In this document: positions 1 through 6,384 of the stretch, piece after piece
Layout: every line of letters begins with the position of its first letter
How positions within the stretch are numbered: the stretch's first letter is position 1
From: Chlorobiota bacterium
GTDB taxonomy: Bacteria > Bacteroidota > Bacteroidia > Bacteroidales > F082
Assembly (NCBI GenBank): GCA_030619415.1
Contig: JAUXBM010000081.1
Coordinates: 1 to 7,433 of the forward strand
DNA length: 7,433 bases
Reading direction: 5' to 3'
The notes under the pieces: model-generated
Told to the model about the DNA's origin: nothing
The model's database searches: none
What the model saw: the letters and a program-made list of their open reading frames with translations, nothing else
Position numbers and translations under genes: made by a program

Positions 1-1
1 G

Positions 2-1231
2 ATTTGCAATCATATCCTCGAAATGAGCCATGGACAGTTGTTTTACCACAAAGGCAATTACGAATATTTCCTTCAGAAAAAAGCTGAAAGGGAGGAAATC
101 ACCCAGGTTGAAACAGGCAAGGCCAGACAGTTGATGAAGAAGGAGCTGGAGTGGTTGCGCCGTCAGCCAAAAGCAAGGACGACAAAATCTAAATCGAGGA
201 TACAGGCTTTTGACGGCATCAAAGAAAAAGCTACGGGACTGAAATCGGAGCAAGAGCTAAGCTTACAGTTGAATGTGACCCGCATAGGTGGAAAGATCCT
301 CGAGATAGAGCATTTGAATAAAAGCTACGGAAAAGTAAAAATCGTTGAAGATTTCAATTATCTCTTCAAGAAAGGTGAACGCATTGGAATTGTGGGAAAG
401 AATGGTTCGGGAAAAACCAGTTTTCTGAATTTAATCACCCAAAATGAACAACCCGACAGTGGCAAAATTGAAACCGGTCAAACCATTGTTTTTGGATATT
501 ACCGTCAGGCAGGCATTCCATTGGAAGACGATAAAAAGGTGATTGATGTGGCCAAAGATATTGCCGAAGTTGTTCAAATGGGCGATGGTAATTCTATTTC
601 GGCTTCCAAATTTTTGGAGCATTTTATGTTTCCGCCTGAAGTGCAATACAAACAGGTTGGCTTACTCAGCGGAGGTGAAAAGCGAAGATTGAACCTGCTT
701 ACCGTGCTCATTAAAAACCCCAACTTCCTAATCCTCGATGAGCCTACCAACGACCTTGATCTTCTGGTTTTGAATAAGCTTGAGGAATTCCTGATGAGTT
801 ATGGGGGTTGCCTTATTTTGGTTTCCCACGACCGTTACTTTTTGGACAAACTCACTGATCATCTTTTCATTTTTGAAGGAGAAGGAAAGGTGAAGGATTA
901 TTACGGTTCATATACTAAATACAGCTTTGAAAAGGAGCAGAAAAAACAGGCCGGCGAAAAACAAAGCGGAAAGAGCAAAACGGAATCAAAACAAAAAACC
1001 GATAAGCCTAAACTTAAGACTAAATTGACTTTTAACGAAGTACGCGAATACTCGACACTTGAAAAAGAAATTGAAGACCTTGAAGTTGAAAAGGCTGAGG
1101 CAGAAACCACCATTAATTCAGGTCTGCAGGATTACGAAGAACTAAACAAACTTTCAGTCCGTATTGGTGAGCTCATCGAGCTGATAGATGCGAAAACTCT
1201 GCGGTGGATGGAGTTGGATGAGTTTATTTAG
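2..1231 (+). CDS. uup: ABC-F family ATPase, Uup-like (5' end missing)
   Basis: This is the C-terminal part of a soluble twin-ATPase ABC-F protein; such proteins bind ribosomes or nucleic acids and do not transport. The frame is open to the left edge. The codons before the ATG at 23 read ICNHILE, which continues the end of a first ABC domain, so that ATG is internal. Numbering from it, residues 1-25 finish domain 1. Residues about 26-75 form the basic inter-domain linker, with the ELEWLRRQPKAR stretch typical of Uup. The second ABC domain has Walker A GKNGSGKT (125-132), signature LSGGE (215-219), Walker B LILDEP with Asp239 and catalytic Glu240, and switch His269. A Lys-rich tether (about 306-340) leads to a C-terminal coiled coil (about 341-402), as in Uup. 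The gene converges on the lipoprotein gene. The family is secure; the exact role (ribosome rescue or assembly, or DNA-related as proposed for Uup) is inferred. Confidence 0.95.
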   Translation: MCNHILEMSHGQLFYHKGNYEYFLQKKAEREEITQVETGKARQLMKKELEWLRRQPKARTTKSKSRIQAFDGIKEKATGLKSEQELSLQLNVTRIGGKILEIEHLNKSYGKVKIVEDFNYLFKKGERIGIVGKNGSGKTSFLNLITQNEQPDSGKIETGQTIVFGYYRQAGIPLEDDKKVIDVAKDIAEVVQMGDGNSISASKFLEHFMFPPEVQYKQVGLLSGGEKRRLNLLTVLIKNPNFLILDEPTNDLDLLVLNKLEEFLMSYGGCLILVSHDRYFLDKLTDHLFIFEGEGKVKDYYGSYTKYSFEKEQKKQAGEKQSGKSKTESKQKTDKPKLKTKLTFNEVREYSTLEKEIEDLEVEKAEAETTINSGLQDYEELNKLSVRIGELIELIDAKTLRWMELDEFI

Positions 1232-1242
1232 ATGAGTTGTGT

Positions 1243-1280
1243 CGCAAAGTTTCCCGGCATTTTCTTTGCGTAACTTTGCG
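1243..1280. repeat. CTTTGCG direct/inverted repeats in convergent gap
   Basis: The 116-base gap between two converging genes carries CGCAAAGTT at 1243-1251 and its exact inverse AACTTTGCG at 1272-1280 (9 bp stem, 20-base loop). A further CTTTGCG at 1264-1270 could pair with 1243-1249 instead (7 bp stem, 14-base loop). The two right-hand copies form a direct repeat. The position suits a bidirectional transcript end, but neither side has a T-tract, so it is not a classical intrinsic terminator. From memory, short CTTTGCG-rich dispersed repeats are common between genes in Bacteroidota; that link is inference. Confidence 0.5.
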
Positions 1281-1347
1281 TTATAGCCCAATAAAGAGTA
1301 TAAGGAGATTAAATCATCCGAACCGAGATTTCTATCATCTGGGGTCA

Positions 1348-1902
1348 CTACTGCCCCATTCCACCTTTTGATGTTTTAGACAAATTCTGTACGACAATAA
1401 TTTCCAGAGTACTTTCATTTACTCCATCATCATCAAAATCGACATCTTCGTATATGGTTGGCAATTGCAACTTTAGTTTAGAAGAAGTTTGCTCAAGGAT
1501 GGTAAGATTATCTTCTTCATTCTCAAAATACAGGGTCAGTATCTTTCCATCAACATTGACCGACCATAAACCCTTTTCTTCACTTTGATCATACCGAATT
1601 TCATGATATGCTTTGTCCCCATAAAAAGTGATACTCCCTAAATTAATGCCTAAAACATCTGCAATAATATCATCTCGAATATCCTTTGCTTCCTCCTCGC
1701 TATAACCAAAATTTGTCATCAGATACTCGATAATATCAACATCCCCGACTTTAGTTTCTACAGAAGTTCCGCCCGGCCTCCAAAGTCCAATAAGCGCATT
1801 TGCAGCGGTAACATCTTCACTGATTTTCATACAAGAGGTACCAATGGCTATCGAAAGACCAAAAACAAGAATAAGTAAAAGATTCAAAAAAGGGTTTTTC
1901 AT
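1348..1902 (-). CDS. predicted lipoprotein, lipocalin-like
   Basis: A 184-residue exported protein of unknown function. The N-terminus has Lys2, then a hydrophobic stretch (about 4-20) ending in GTSC, so Cys24 is the likely lipidated residue; the lipobox is loose, as is common in Bacteroidota. The frame extends upstream to a TTG at 1920, but the ATG at 1902 gives the proper signal peptide and is preferred. The mature part starts a fold at ALIGLW (36-41), followed by an acidic helical insert (about 66-84) and alternating beta-like strands (about 88-148) such as ITFYGDKAYHEIRY and GLWSVNVDGKILTLYF. This pattern resembles small lipocalin-like lipoproteins of this phylum. An Asp-rich loop DVDFDDDG (153-160) resembles a calcium-binding DxDxDG loop, but it does not match the full EF-hand spacing. 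It lies 99 bases downstream of the thiolase gene on the same strand and may have its own promoter. The gene and lipoprotein call are solid; the fold is tentative. Confidence 0.85.
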   Translation of the reverse strand: MKNPFLNLLLILVFGLSIAIGTSCMKISEDVTAANALIGLWRPGGTSVETKVGDVDIIEYLMTNFGYSEEEAKDIRDDIIADVLGINLGSITFYGDKAYHEIRYDQSEEKGLWSVNVDGKILTLYFENEEDNLTILEQTSSKLKLQLPTIYEDVDFDDDGVNESTLEIIVVQNLSKTSKGGMGQ

Positions 1903-1941
1903 ACTGGATAAATCAGGCAATCTTTGAAGTCGCTATCGAAA

Positions 1942-1949
1942 CAAAACTA
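1942..1949 (-). promoter_or_regulatory. candidate -7 box for the lipoprotein gene
   Basis: Read on the minus strand this is TAGTTTTG, an exact match to the Bacteroidota -7 consensus TAnnTTTG. It lies 39 bases before the ATG at 1902, within the gap after the thiolase gene. No TTG is seen at the expected -33 distance, so the promoter would be weak or the match fortuitous. The same octamer occurs before the sugar dehydrogenase gene, where it has a proper -33 partner. Confidence 0.4.
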
Positions 1950-2001
1950 ACCAATTATTTACTACTATTTCTTCAGACTTATGACCAATATCAATTAGAC
2001 A

Positions 2002-3180
2002 TTAGAAATTCTCCAACACCATTGCACTCGCTCCGCCGCCGCCATTGCATATTCCGGCAGCGCCAAGCCTGGCATTGTTTTGTTTGAGGACATGGATTAA
2101 AGTAACCAGGATTCGAGCGCCTGAACAGCCTAATGGATGGCCCAAAGAAACGGCTCCCCCGTTTACATTGGTCTTGTCAGCATCCAAGCCCATGAGTTTG
2201 ATATTGGCCAGACCGACAACTGAAAAAGCTTCATTCAATTCGAAATAGTCGATATCATCAACTGAAAGATTTGCTTTATTTAATGCCAGTGGAACCGCTT
2301 TGGCAGGAGCCGTTGTAAACCATTCTGATTCCTGAGCAGCATCTGCATAAGAAACGATTTTTGCAATGGGCTTTAACCCAAGTTCGTCGGCTTTTTCTTT
2401 GCTCATTACGACCATCGCCGCAGCGCCATCATTTATGGTGGAAGCGTTGGCAGCAGTTACTGTCCCGTCTTTTTTAAAAACAGGTCGCAATGTGGGAACT
2501 TTTTCCGCCCTGATGTTTTTAAACTCTTCATCTTCTGCAACAACAACAGCTTCTCCCCTTCTCTGTGGAACCTCAACCGGCACAACTTCTTCGCTGAATT
2601 TTTCTGCAGCCCATGCGTCAGCACTTCTCTTGTAAGATTCCAAAGCAAAAGCATCCTGTTCTTCACGGCTAAAGTTCATATCAGTGGCACAAATCTCAGC
2701 ACAGGAACCCATATGTACAGCATTGTATACATCTGTCAGGCCATCTTTTACCATACCATCGATAAGCTTCATATCACCTAATTTCTGACCGGTTCTACCG
2801 CCAGGTAAATAGTGTGGCACTGATGACATATTTTCCATCCCACCCGCAACAATTACATCTGCATCACCTGCCTTAATTGCCTGCGCAGCCATGGAAATTG
2901 CTTTCATCCCTGAGGCACAAACTTTATTTACCGTGGTGCATGGAACATCCGGATCCAGTCCGGCAAAAATAGCTGCCTGTCGTGCAGGCGCCTGCCCTTC
3001 ATTTGCCTGAAGCACATTTCCCATAATTACTTCCTGTACCTCTGATGCTTCTATACCGGCTTTTTCGATGGCAGCTTTTATGGCAATCGCCCCTAATTTG
3101 GTGGCGGGTACTGAGGATAAAACACCTCCGAAACTCCCTATTGGAGTTCTAACTGCTGATACTATTACGACTTCTTTCAT
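2002..3180 (-). CDS. acetyl-CoA C-acetyltransferase (thiolase)
   Basis: A 392-residue cytosolic thiolase, the usual full length, that condenses or cleaves two acetyl-CoA/acetoacetyl-CoA (EC 2.3.1.9 type; named atoB, thlA or phaA in other species). The start is the ATG at 3180, giving MKEVVIVSAVRTPIG, the standard thiolase beginning. The frame stays open 36 codons further, but those are AT-rich and thiolase-unlike. The nucleophile is Cys88 in VNKVCASGMKA. NEAF lies at 316-319, His348 is in GGAVSLGHPLGCSGAR, and the second catalytic Cys378 is in GICNGGGGAS. The HMG at 156-158 matches the His156-Met157 pair of the biosynthetic short-chain enzymes (Zoogloea numbering), supporting acetoacetyl-CoA over long-chain substrates. 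It is transcribed away from the sugar dehydrogenase gene and has no other acyl-CoA gene beside it in this window. Its role (ketone body, butyrate, amino-acid or fatty-acid breakdown) cannot be told from here. No exact TAnnTTTG box was found before it; TTGGTTTG at 3260-3267 is one base off. Confidence 0.97.
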   Translation of the reverse strand: MKEVVIVSAVRTPIGSFGGVLSSVPATKLGAIAIKAAIEKAGIEASEVQEVIMGNVLQANEGQAPARQAAIFAGLDPDVPCTTVNKVCASGMKAISMAAQAIKAGDADVIVAGGMENMSSVPHYLPGGRTGQKLGDMKLIDGMVKDGLTDVYNAVHMGSCAEICATDMNFSREEQDAFALESYKRSADAWAAEKFSEEVVPVEVPQRRGEAVVVAEDEEFKNIRAEKVPTLRPVFKKDGTVTAANASTINDGAAAMVVMSKEKADELGLKPIAKIVSYADAAQESEWFTTAPAKAVPLALNKANLSVDDIDYFELNEAFSVVGLANIKLMGLDADKTNVNGGAVSLGHPLGCSGARILVTLIHVLKQNNARLGAAGICNGGGGASAMVLENF

Positions 3181-3337
3181 GATGATATATTTTGCTCTCT
3201 TTTTAATATTTAGACTGTAAAAATAATTATTTGGCGGCAATCGAATAAAATTCTCCTTACAAACCAATTTGATATTAATTTTATCCATTGAATTAAAAAC
3301 AGAGACCTTTGTAAAATGCTAGGATTTGTCATTATGA

Positions 3338-3353
3338 TCCGGCAGTTGCCGGA
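3338..3353. repeat. perfect 7-bp palindrome with 2-base loop
   Basis: TCCGGCA at 3338-3344 and TGCCGGA at 3347-3353 are exact inverse copies around a GT spacer. The element is much more GC-rich than its surroundings. It sits about 50 bases upstream of the -33 box of the sugar dehydrogenase gene and 158 bases upstream of the thiolase start. It could be an operator for a dimeric regulator serving one or both divergent genes, a short hairpin element of the REP type, or an intrinsic hairpin in a leader. The sequence alone does not decide between these. Confidence 0.55.
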
Positions 3354-3396
3354 GAAGAATCTTGTTTATCTGGCATGTTGTATGTCAAGATTCTTC
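3354..3396. repeat. 11-bp perfect inverted repeat abutting the palindrome
   Basis: GAAGAATCTTG at 3354-3364 is matched by its exact inverse CAAGATTCTTC at 3386-3396, with a 21-base spacer. It starts on the base after the 16-base palindrome, so the two form a compound structure of 59 bases. The right arm ends 6 bases before the -33 TTG of the rightward promoter, close enough for a bound protein to touch RNA polymerase. There is no T-tract to suggest a terminator. Confidence 0.55.
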
Positions 3397-3402
3397 GCTG
3401 AG

Positions 3403-3430
3403 TTGAGAAAGACAGTGTTTTCTAGTTTTG
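3403..3430 (+). promoter_or_regulatory. Bacteroidota-type promoter of the sugar dehydrogenase gene
   Basis: TTG at 3403-3405 is followed after 17 bases by TAGTTTTG at 3423-3430, an exact TAnnTTTG -7 box. This matches the -33/-7 layout read by the primary sigma factor of this phylum. The -7 box ends 29 bases before the ATG at 3460, which gives a 5' leader of roughly 20-25 bases. It is the best promoter seen in the window. Confidence 0.7.
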
Positions 3431-3459
3431 CAGAAGTCTCAAATATTTAGACATATACA

Positions 3460-4842
3460 ATGAAATACAAATCTTCAATTCTATTTCTGATCTTTGGTTT
3501 TTGCTTCACAGGCTATGGCCAGGTATATATCGGAGAAACCGAAGTAGACACCACTACCATAATCACAGGTCTTGATATTCCATGGGAAATTCAATGGGGT
3601 CCTGATGATCAAATTTGGACAACCGAGCGATATGGACGTGTTAGTCGAATTAATCCCGAAACGGGAGAGCAGGATGTAATCCTCAACATATCAAATGAGG
3701 TTTATCAATCCGGCGAATCGGGCTTGTTGGGCATGGTGTTGCATCCCGATTTCGAAAATAGCCCAAACGTTTTCATGGCGTATACTTACAAACCTTCCGG
3801 GCAAATTCTTGAAAAGATCGTCAGGTATACTTATGAAGACGGGGAGCTAAAAAACGAATTTATTTTGCTCGACAATATCCAGGGAAATACAACACATGAT
3901 GGTTGCCGGATGATTATCCTGCCCGACAACACCTTACTTTTCAGCACGGGAGATGCTCAAAACCAGCCGGCTGCACAGGACATTGAAAGTCTTAACGGAA
4001 AGTTTTTACGCTTAAATTTAGATGGTTCAATTCCGGATGACAATCCTTTTCCAGGAAACCCTGTATATTCATTTGGCCATCGCAATGCACAGGGTCTTTA
4101 CCTTGCTTCAAACGGAATAATTTATAGTTCAGAGCATGGCCCAAGTACTGATGATGAATTTAATATTCTTGAACCCGGAAGAAATTATGGCTGGCCAAAC
4201 GTACATGGCTTCTGTGACCTACCTTCGGAGCAAACCTTTTGTGAAGCAAATGATGTATTCGAACCGTTGGTGGCCTGGACACCGACAGTTGCAACCTCCG
4301 ATATCGTTTATTATGATCATCCGGCTATCCCTGCCTGGCAGGATCATATTCTTATGACTACACTCAAAAACAAGAGGCTTTACGATCTGGAATTGGATGA
4401 ATCAGGCACTTCAGTTATTAATGAAGAACAGTACTTCACCAATTGGTGGGGCCGGCTACGTGATATTCTCATCGGACCAAACGGAGAAATTTATCTTGCC
4501 ACAAGTGGTTCAGGCTGGTCGAATACCGAACCATTTACCCATGGAATAATAAAAATCTGGAATCCGGAATATGTCTCGATTGATGACAGAAACGAAAATA
4601 ATCCTTTCAGTATCTTCCCAAATCCGGCAAAAGACAAACTACAAGTATCTGTTTCGAAAAAGCTGTTGGGTAAACAAATGATGATCTATGCTAACAATGG
4701 AAAATTGGTCTTGCAGCAAAGCGTGGATAGTATCTCGATCACAATTCCTCTTCAAAATTTTGAGGCCGGAATGTACATTCTGTCGATTGGAGAAAATGGC
4801 AAAAACGTCTTCTCTAAAAAGTTCTTCATCCTTAAAGATTAA
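3460..4842 (+). CDS. secreted PQQ-dependent sugar dehydrogenase with T9SS tail
   Basis: A 460-residue exported enzyme of the glucose/sorbosone dehydrogenase (GSDH) beta-propeller family, which oxidises aldose sugars with PQQ as cofactor. Residues 1-20 are a signal peptide, with cleavage likely after GYG before Gln21. The propeller spans about 30-370. It begins with TGLDIPWEIQWGPDDQIW and includes GESGLLGMVLHPDF, THDGCRM (His146, the position of the catalytic base), FSTGDA, GHRNAQGL (His207, Arg208), SEHGP (His226) and NYGWP (242-246), all hallmark GSDH motifs. The usual HxGGR is HDGCR here. Residues 381-460 start with NPFSIFPNP and form a Por/T9SS type A sorting domain, so the protein should cross the outer membrane and be released or surface-anchored. 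It has its own promoter. The family and export are secure. Substrate is unknown, and PQQ may have to come from outside, since no pqq gene is in view. Confidence 0.95.
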   Translation: MKYKSSILFLIFGFCFTGYGQVYIGETEVDTTTIITGLDIPWEIQWGPDDQIWTTERYGRVSRINPETGEQDVILNISNEVYQSGESGLLGMVLHPDFENSPNVFMAYTYKPSGQILEKIVRYTYEDGELKNEFILLDNIQGNTTHDGCRMIILPDNTLLFSTGDAQNQPAAQDIESLNGKFLRLNLDGSIPDDNPFPGNPVYSFGHRNAQGLYLASNGIIYSSEHGPSTDDEFNILEPGRNYGWPNVHGFCDLPSEQTFCEANDVFEPLVAWTPTVATSDIVYYDHPAIPAWQDHILMTTLKNKRLYDLELDESGTSVINEEQYFTNWWGRLRDILIGPNGEIYLATSGSGWSNTEPFTHGIIKIWNPEYVSIDDRNENNPFSIFPNPAKDKLQVSVSKKLLGKQMMIYANNGKLVLQQSVDSISITIPLQNFEAGMYILSIGENGKNVFSKKFFILKD

Positions 4843-4860
4843 TCTGCTTTTCGAACTTTC

Positions 4861-4868
4861 TATCTTTG
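4861..4868 (+). promoter_or_regulatory. candidate -7 box for the FAD oxidoreductase gene
   Basis: TATCTTTG is an exact TAnnTTTG match, 18 bases after the sugar dehydrogenase stop codon and 25 bases before the TTG start at 4894. No TTG is visible at the -33 distance, which would fall at the end of the preceding gene. If used, transcription would begin around 4875, leaving a leader of about 20 bases. It suggests that the oxidoreductase pair can be expressed apart from the sugar dehydrogenase. Confidence 0.45.
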
Positions 4869-4893
4869 ACTTTTTAAAGAAGTATTAACACCC

Positions 4894-6384
4894 TTGGACA
4901 ACAATTACGACATTCTTATACTTGGCGCCGGCCTTGGAGGTCTCGAATGTGCATATATCCTCAGCAAAAAAGGATACAAGGTTTGTGTTCTTGAAAAAAA
5001 TAAAAATATTGGCGGAACACTTCAAAACTTCAAGTTGGGAGATTGTACCTTTAGCTCTGGCATGCATTATTTGGGCAGCCTGGATGAAGGTCAATTGTTA
5101 AATAAATTATTTCGCTATTTCAACATTCTAAATGGGCTTGATATAAAGCGAATGGATCCTGAAGTATTTGACCGGTTTATTATTGGCGATAAGCAAATTG
5201 ATTACCCCATGGGCTGGGATAGATTTGCAGATAAGATGGAATCCTATTTCCCTAATGAAAAAGATGCCATTCAGCAATATGTTAAATTGATAAATTCCGT
5301 TGCCAATTCCCAGGCTATCTACAACTTAAAGTCTCCTCAGGATTATGATATCCGCACCAATCCTTATTTGAATACGGGAGTATACTCTGCGATTGAAGCC
5401 ATCACAAAAAACCGTGAACTTCAAAATGCCCTTACCGCCCTGAACTTTGTGTATGCCGGAGATAAAAATTCAACATCCTTGTATACTCATGCATTAATCA
5501 ACAATTATTATATCCAAAGTGCTTACCGTTTAGTTGGTGGAAGCGGTCAAATTGCTGATCTACTCGCTGCGAATATTCGAAACATGGGTGGAGAAATACT
5601 TTGCGAAAAAGAGGTTGAAGAATTGCTTTTCGAGGAAAAATCATTGACCGGAGTTCAAATTATAAATGGCGAAAAAGTATACGGTAAAAACATTATCAGT
5701 AATATTCATCCTGCAATTACCATTGACATGATTCCCGAAGGCAAACTCAGGAAATCATTTAAAACCAGGCTCACAGCTATACCAAATACTATCTCAGTTT
5801 TTGGTTTGCATTTGAGGGTCAGGCCCGACAAAATACCGTATCTGAATCATAACGTACATTACTACAAGAATAATGATGTTTGGCCCGTCAGTAGTTATCC
5901 CCATGACCAATGGCCATCCTTTTTTTATCTGTATACACCTTCAAATGATGGAACAAATGATTACACAAATTCGTTAAGCATTTATACATATATGCATTTT
6001 AATGAGGTCAGAAATTGGGCTGAAAAAACAGAAAGAGGAGATGAATACCGGGCGTGGAAAAATAAGAAAGCTGAAGAATTAATCTTGCTGGCATCAAAAT
6101 ATATTACCAACTTAAAGGAAAACATCATTGATTGGATTGCCAGTACACCACTTACCTATCGTGATTATATCGGCACTCCCGAAGGTGGAATGTATGGCAC
6201 AATCCGGGATTACCACGACCCAATGTCATCGTATATTTTCCCAAGAACAAAAATACCAAACCTTTTCTTTACAGGTCAGAATATAAACCTTCATGGGATG
6301 CTGGGTGTTAGTATAAGTGCACTGCTTACTTGCGGAGAAATTACAGGATTGCAGGAAATTATCAAGGAAGTAAATGATGCATAG
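4894..6384 (+). CDS. phytoene desaturase/retinol saturase-like FAD oxidoreductase
   Basis: A 496-residue FAD-dependent oxidoreductase of the CrtI/CrtISO/retinol-saturase group, which desaturates, saturates or isomerises polyene and other lipid-like chains. The dinucleotide-binding fold is at the very N-terminus: GAGLGG (11-16), acidic Glu34 ending strand 2, then NIGG (38-41). The C-terminal FAD motif NLFFTGQNINLHGMLGVSISA starts at residue 456. The start is TTG at 4894: the nearest upstream in-frame stop is TGA at 4867-4869, no ATG lies between, and the next in-frame ATG falls beyond the FAD motif. The C45 hydrolase gene overlaps its end by 11 bases, so the two are probably translationally coupled and act in one pathway. 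No phytoene synthase or other carotenoid gene is in view, so a true carotenoid substrate is not supported. An aryl-polyene, flexirubin-like or other lipid substrate is possible but inferred. The family is confident; the reaction is not. Confidence 0.93.
   Translation: MDNNYDILILGAGLGGLECAYILSKKGYKVCVLEKNKNIGGTLQNFKLGDCTFSSGMHYLGSLDEGQLLNKLFRYFNILNGLDIKRMDPEVFDRFIIGDKQIDYPMGWDRFADKMESYFPNEKDAIQQYVKLINSVANSQAIYNLKSPQDYDIRTNPYLNTGVYSAIEAITKNRELQNALTALNFVYAGDKNSTSLYTHALINNYYIQSAYRLVGGSGQIADLLAANIRNMGGEILCEKEVEELLFEEKSLTGVQIINGEKVYGKNIISNIHPAITIDMIPEGKLRKSFKTRLTAIPNTISVFGLHLRVRPDKIPYLNHNVHYYKNNDVWPVSSYPHDQWPSFFYLYTPSNDGTNDYTNSLSIYTYMHFNEVRNWAEKTERGDEYRAWKNKKAEELILLASKYITNLKENIIDWIASTPLTYRDYIGTPEGGMYGTIRDYHDPMSSYIFPRTKIPNLFFTGQNINLHGMLGVSISALLTCGEITGLQEIIKEVNDA

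Larger units (their letters stand above)
3181..3459. other. divergent intergenic region
   Basis: This 279-base gap separates the thiolase gene (leftward) from the sugar dehydrogenase gene (rightward). The left half (3181-3337) is AT-rich and should hold the thiolase leader and promoter, but no convincing box was found there. The right half holds the palindrome, the 11-bp inverted repeat and the rightward promoter, listed separately. No small gene or RNA gene was recognised in it. Confidence 0.8.

Noticed and set aside
23..25. ATG as the true start of the ABC-F gene
   Set aside because: The upstream codons continue the conserved end of the first ABC domain, so the gene is cut by the window edge.
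1154..1348. Minus-strand 64-codon open frame covering the convergent gap
   Set aside because: It overlaps the end of the ABC-F gene, runs through the CTTTGCG repeats, and its product has no recognisable domain or signal.
1903..1920. TTG start at 1920 for the lipoprotein
   Set aside because: It would put six acidic or polar residues before the Lys of a normal signal peptide; the ATG at 1902 gives the expected layout.
2366..2635. Plus-strand 89-codon open frame inside the thiolase gene
   Set aside because: It is a shadow of the conserved thiolase coding frame on the opposite strand, low in complexity (Ser/Ala/Thr-rich), with no start context.
3260..3267. TTGGTTTG (minus strand) as -7 box of the thiolase gene
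   Set aside because: It is one base off the consensus at a key position and has no -33 TTG at the right distance.
3181..3288. 36-codon N-terminal extension of the thiolase frame
   Set aside because: The thiolase fold starts exactly at the ATG at 3180. The extension is AT-rich, Lys/Asn/Ile-rich and unlike any thiolase leader.
4818..4859. Possible terminator AAAGTTC...GAACTTT after the sugar dehydrogenase
   Set aside because: The stem is 7 AT-rich base pairs with a 28-base loop, the left arm lies inside the coding region, and no T-tract follows directly; it is too weak to call.
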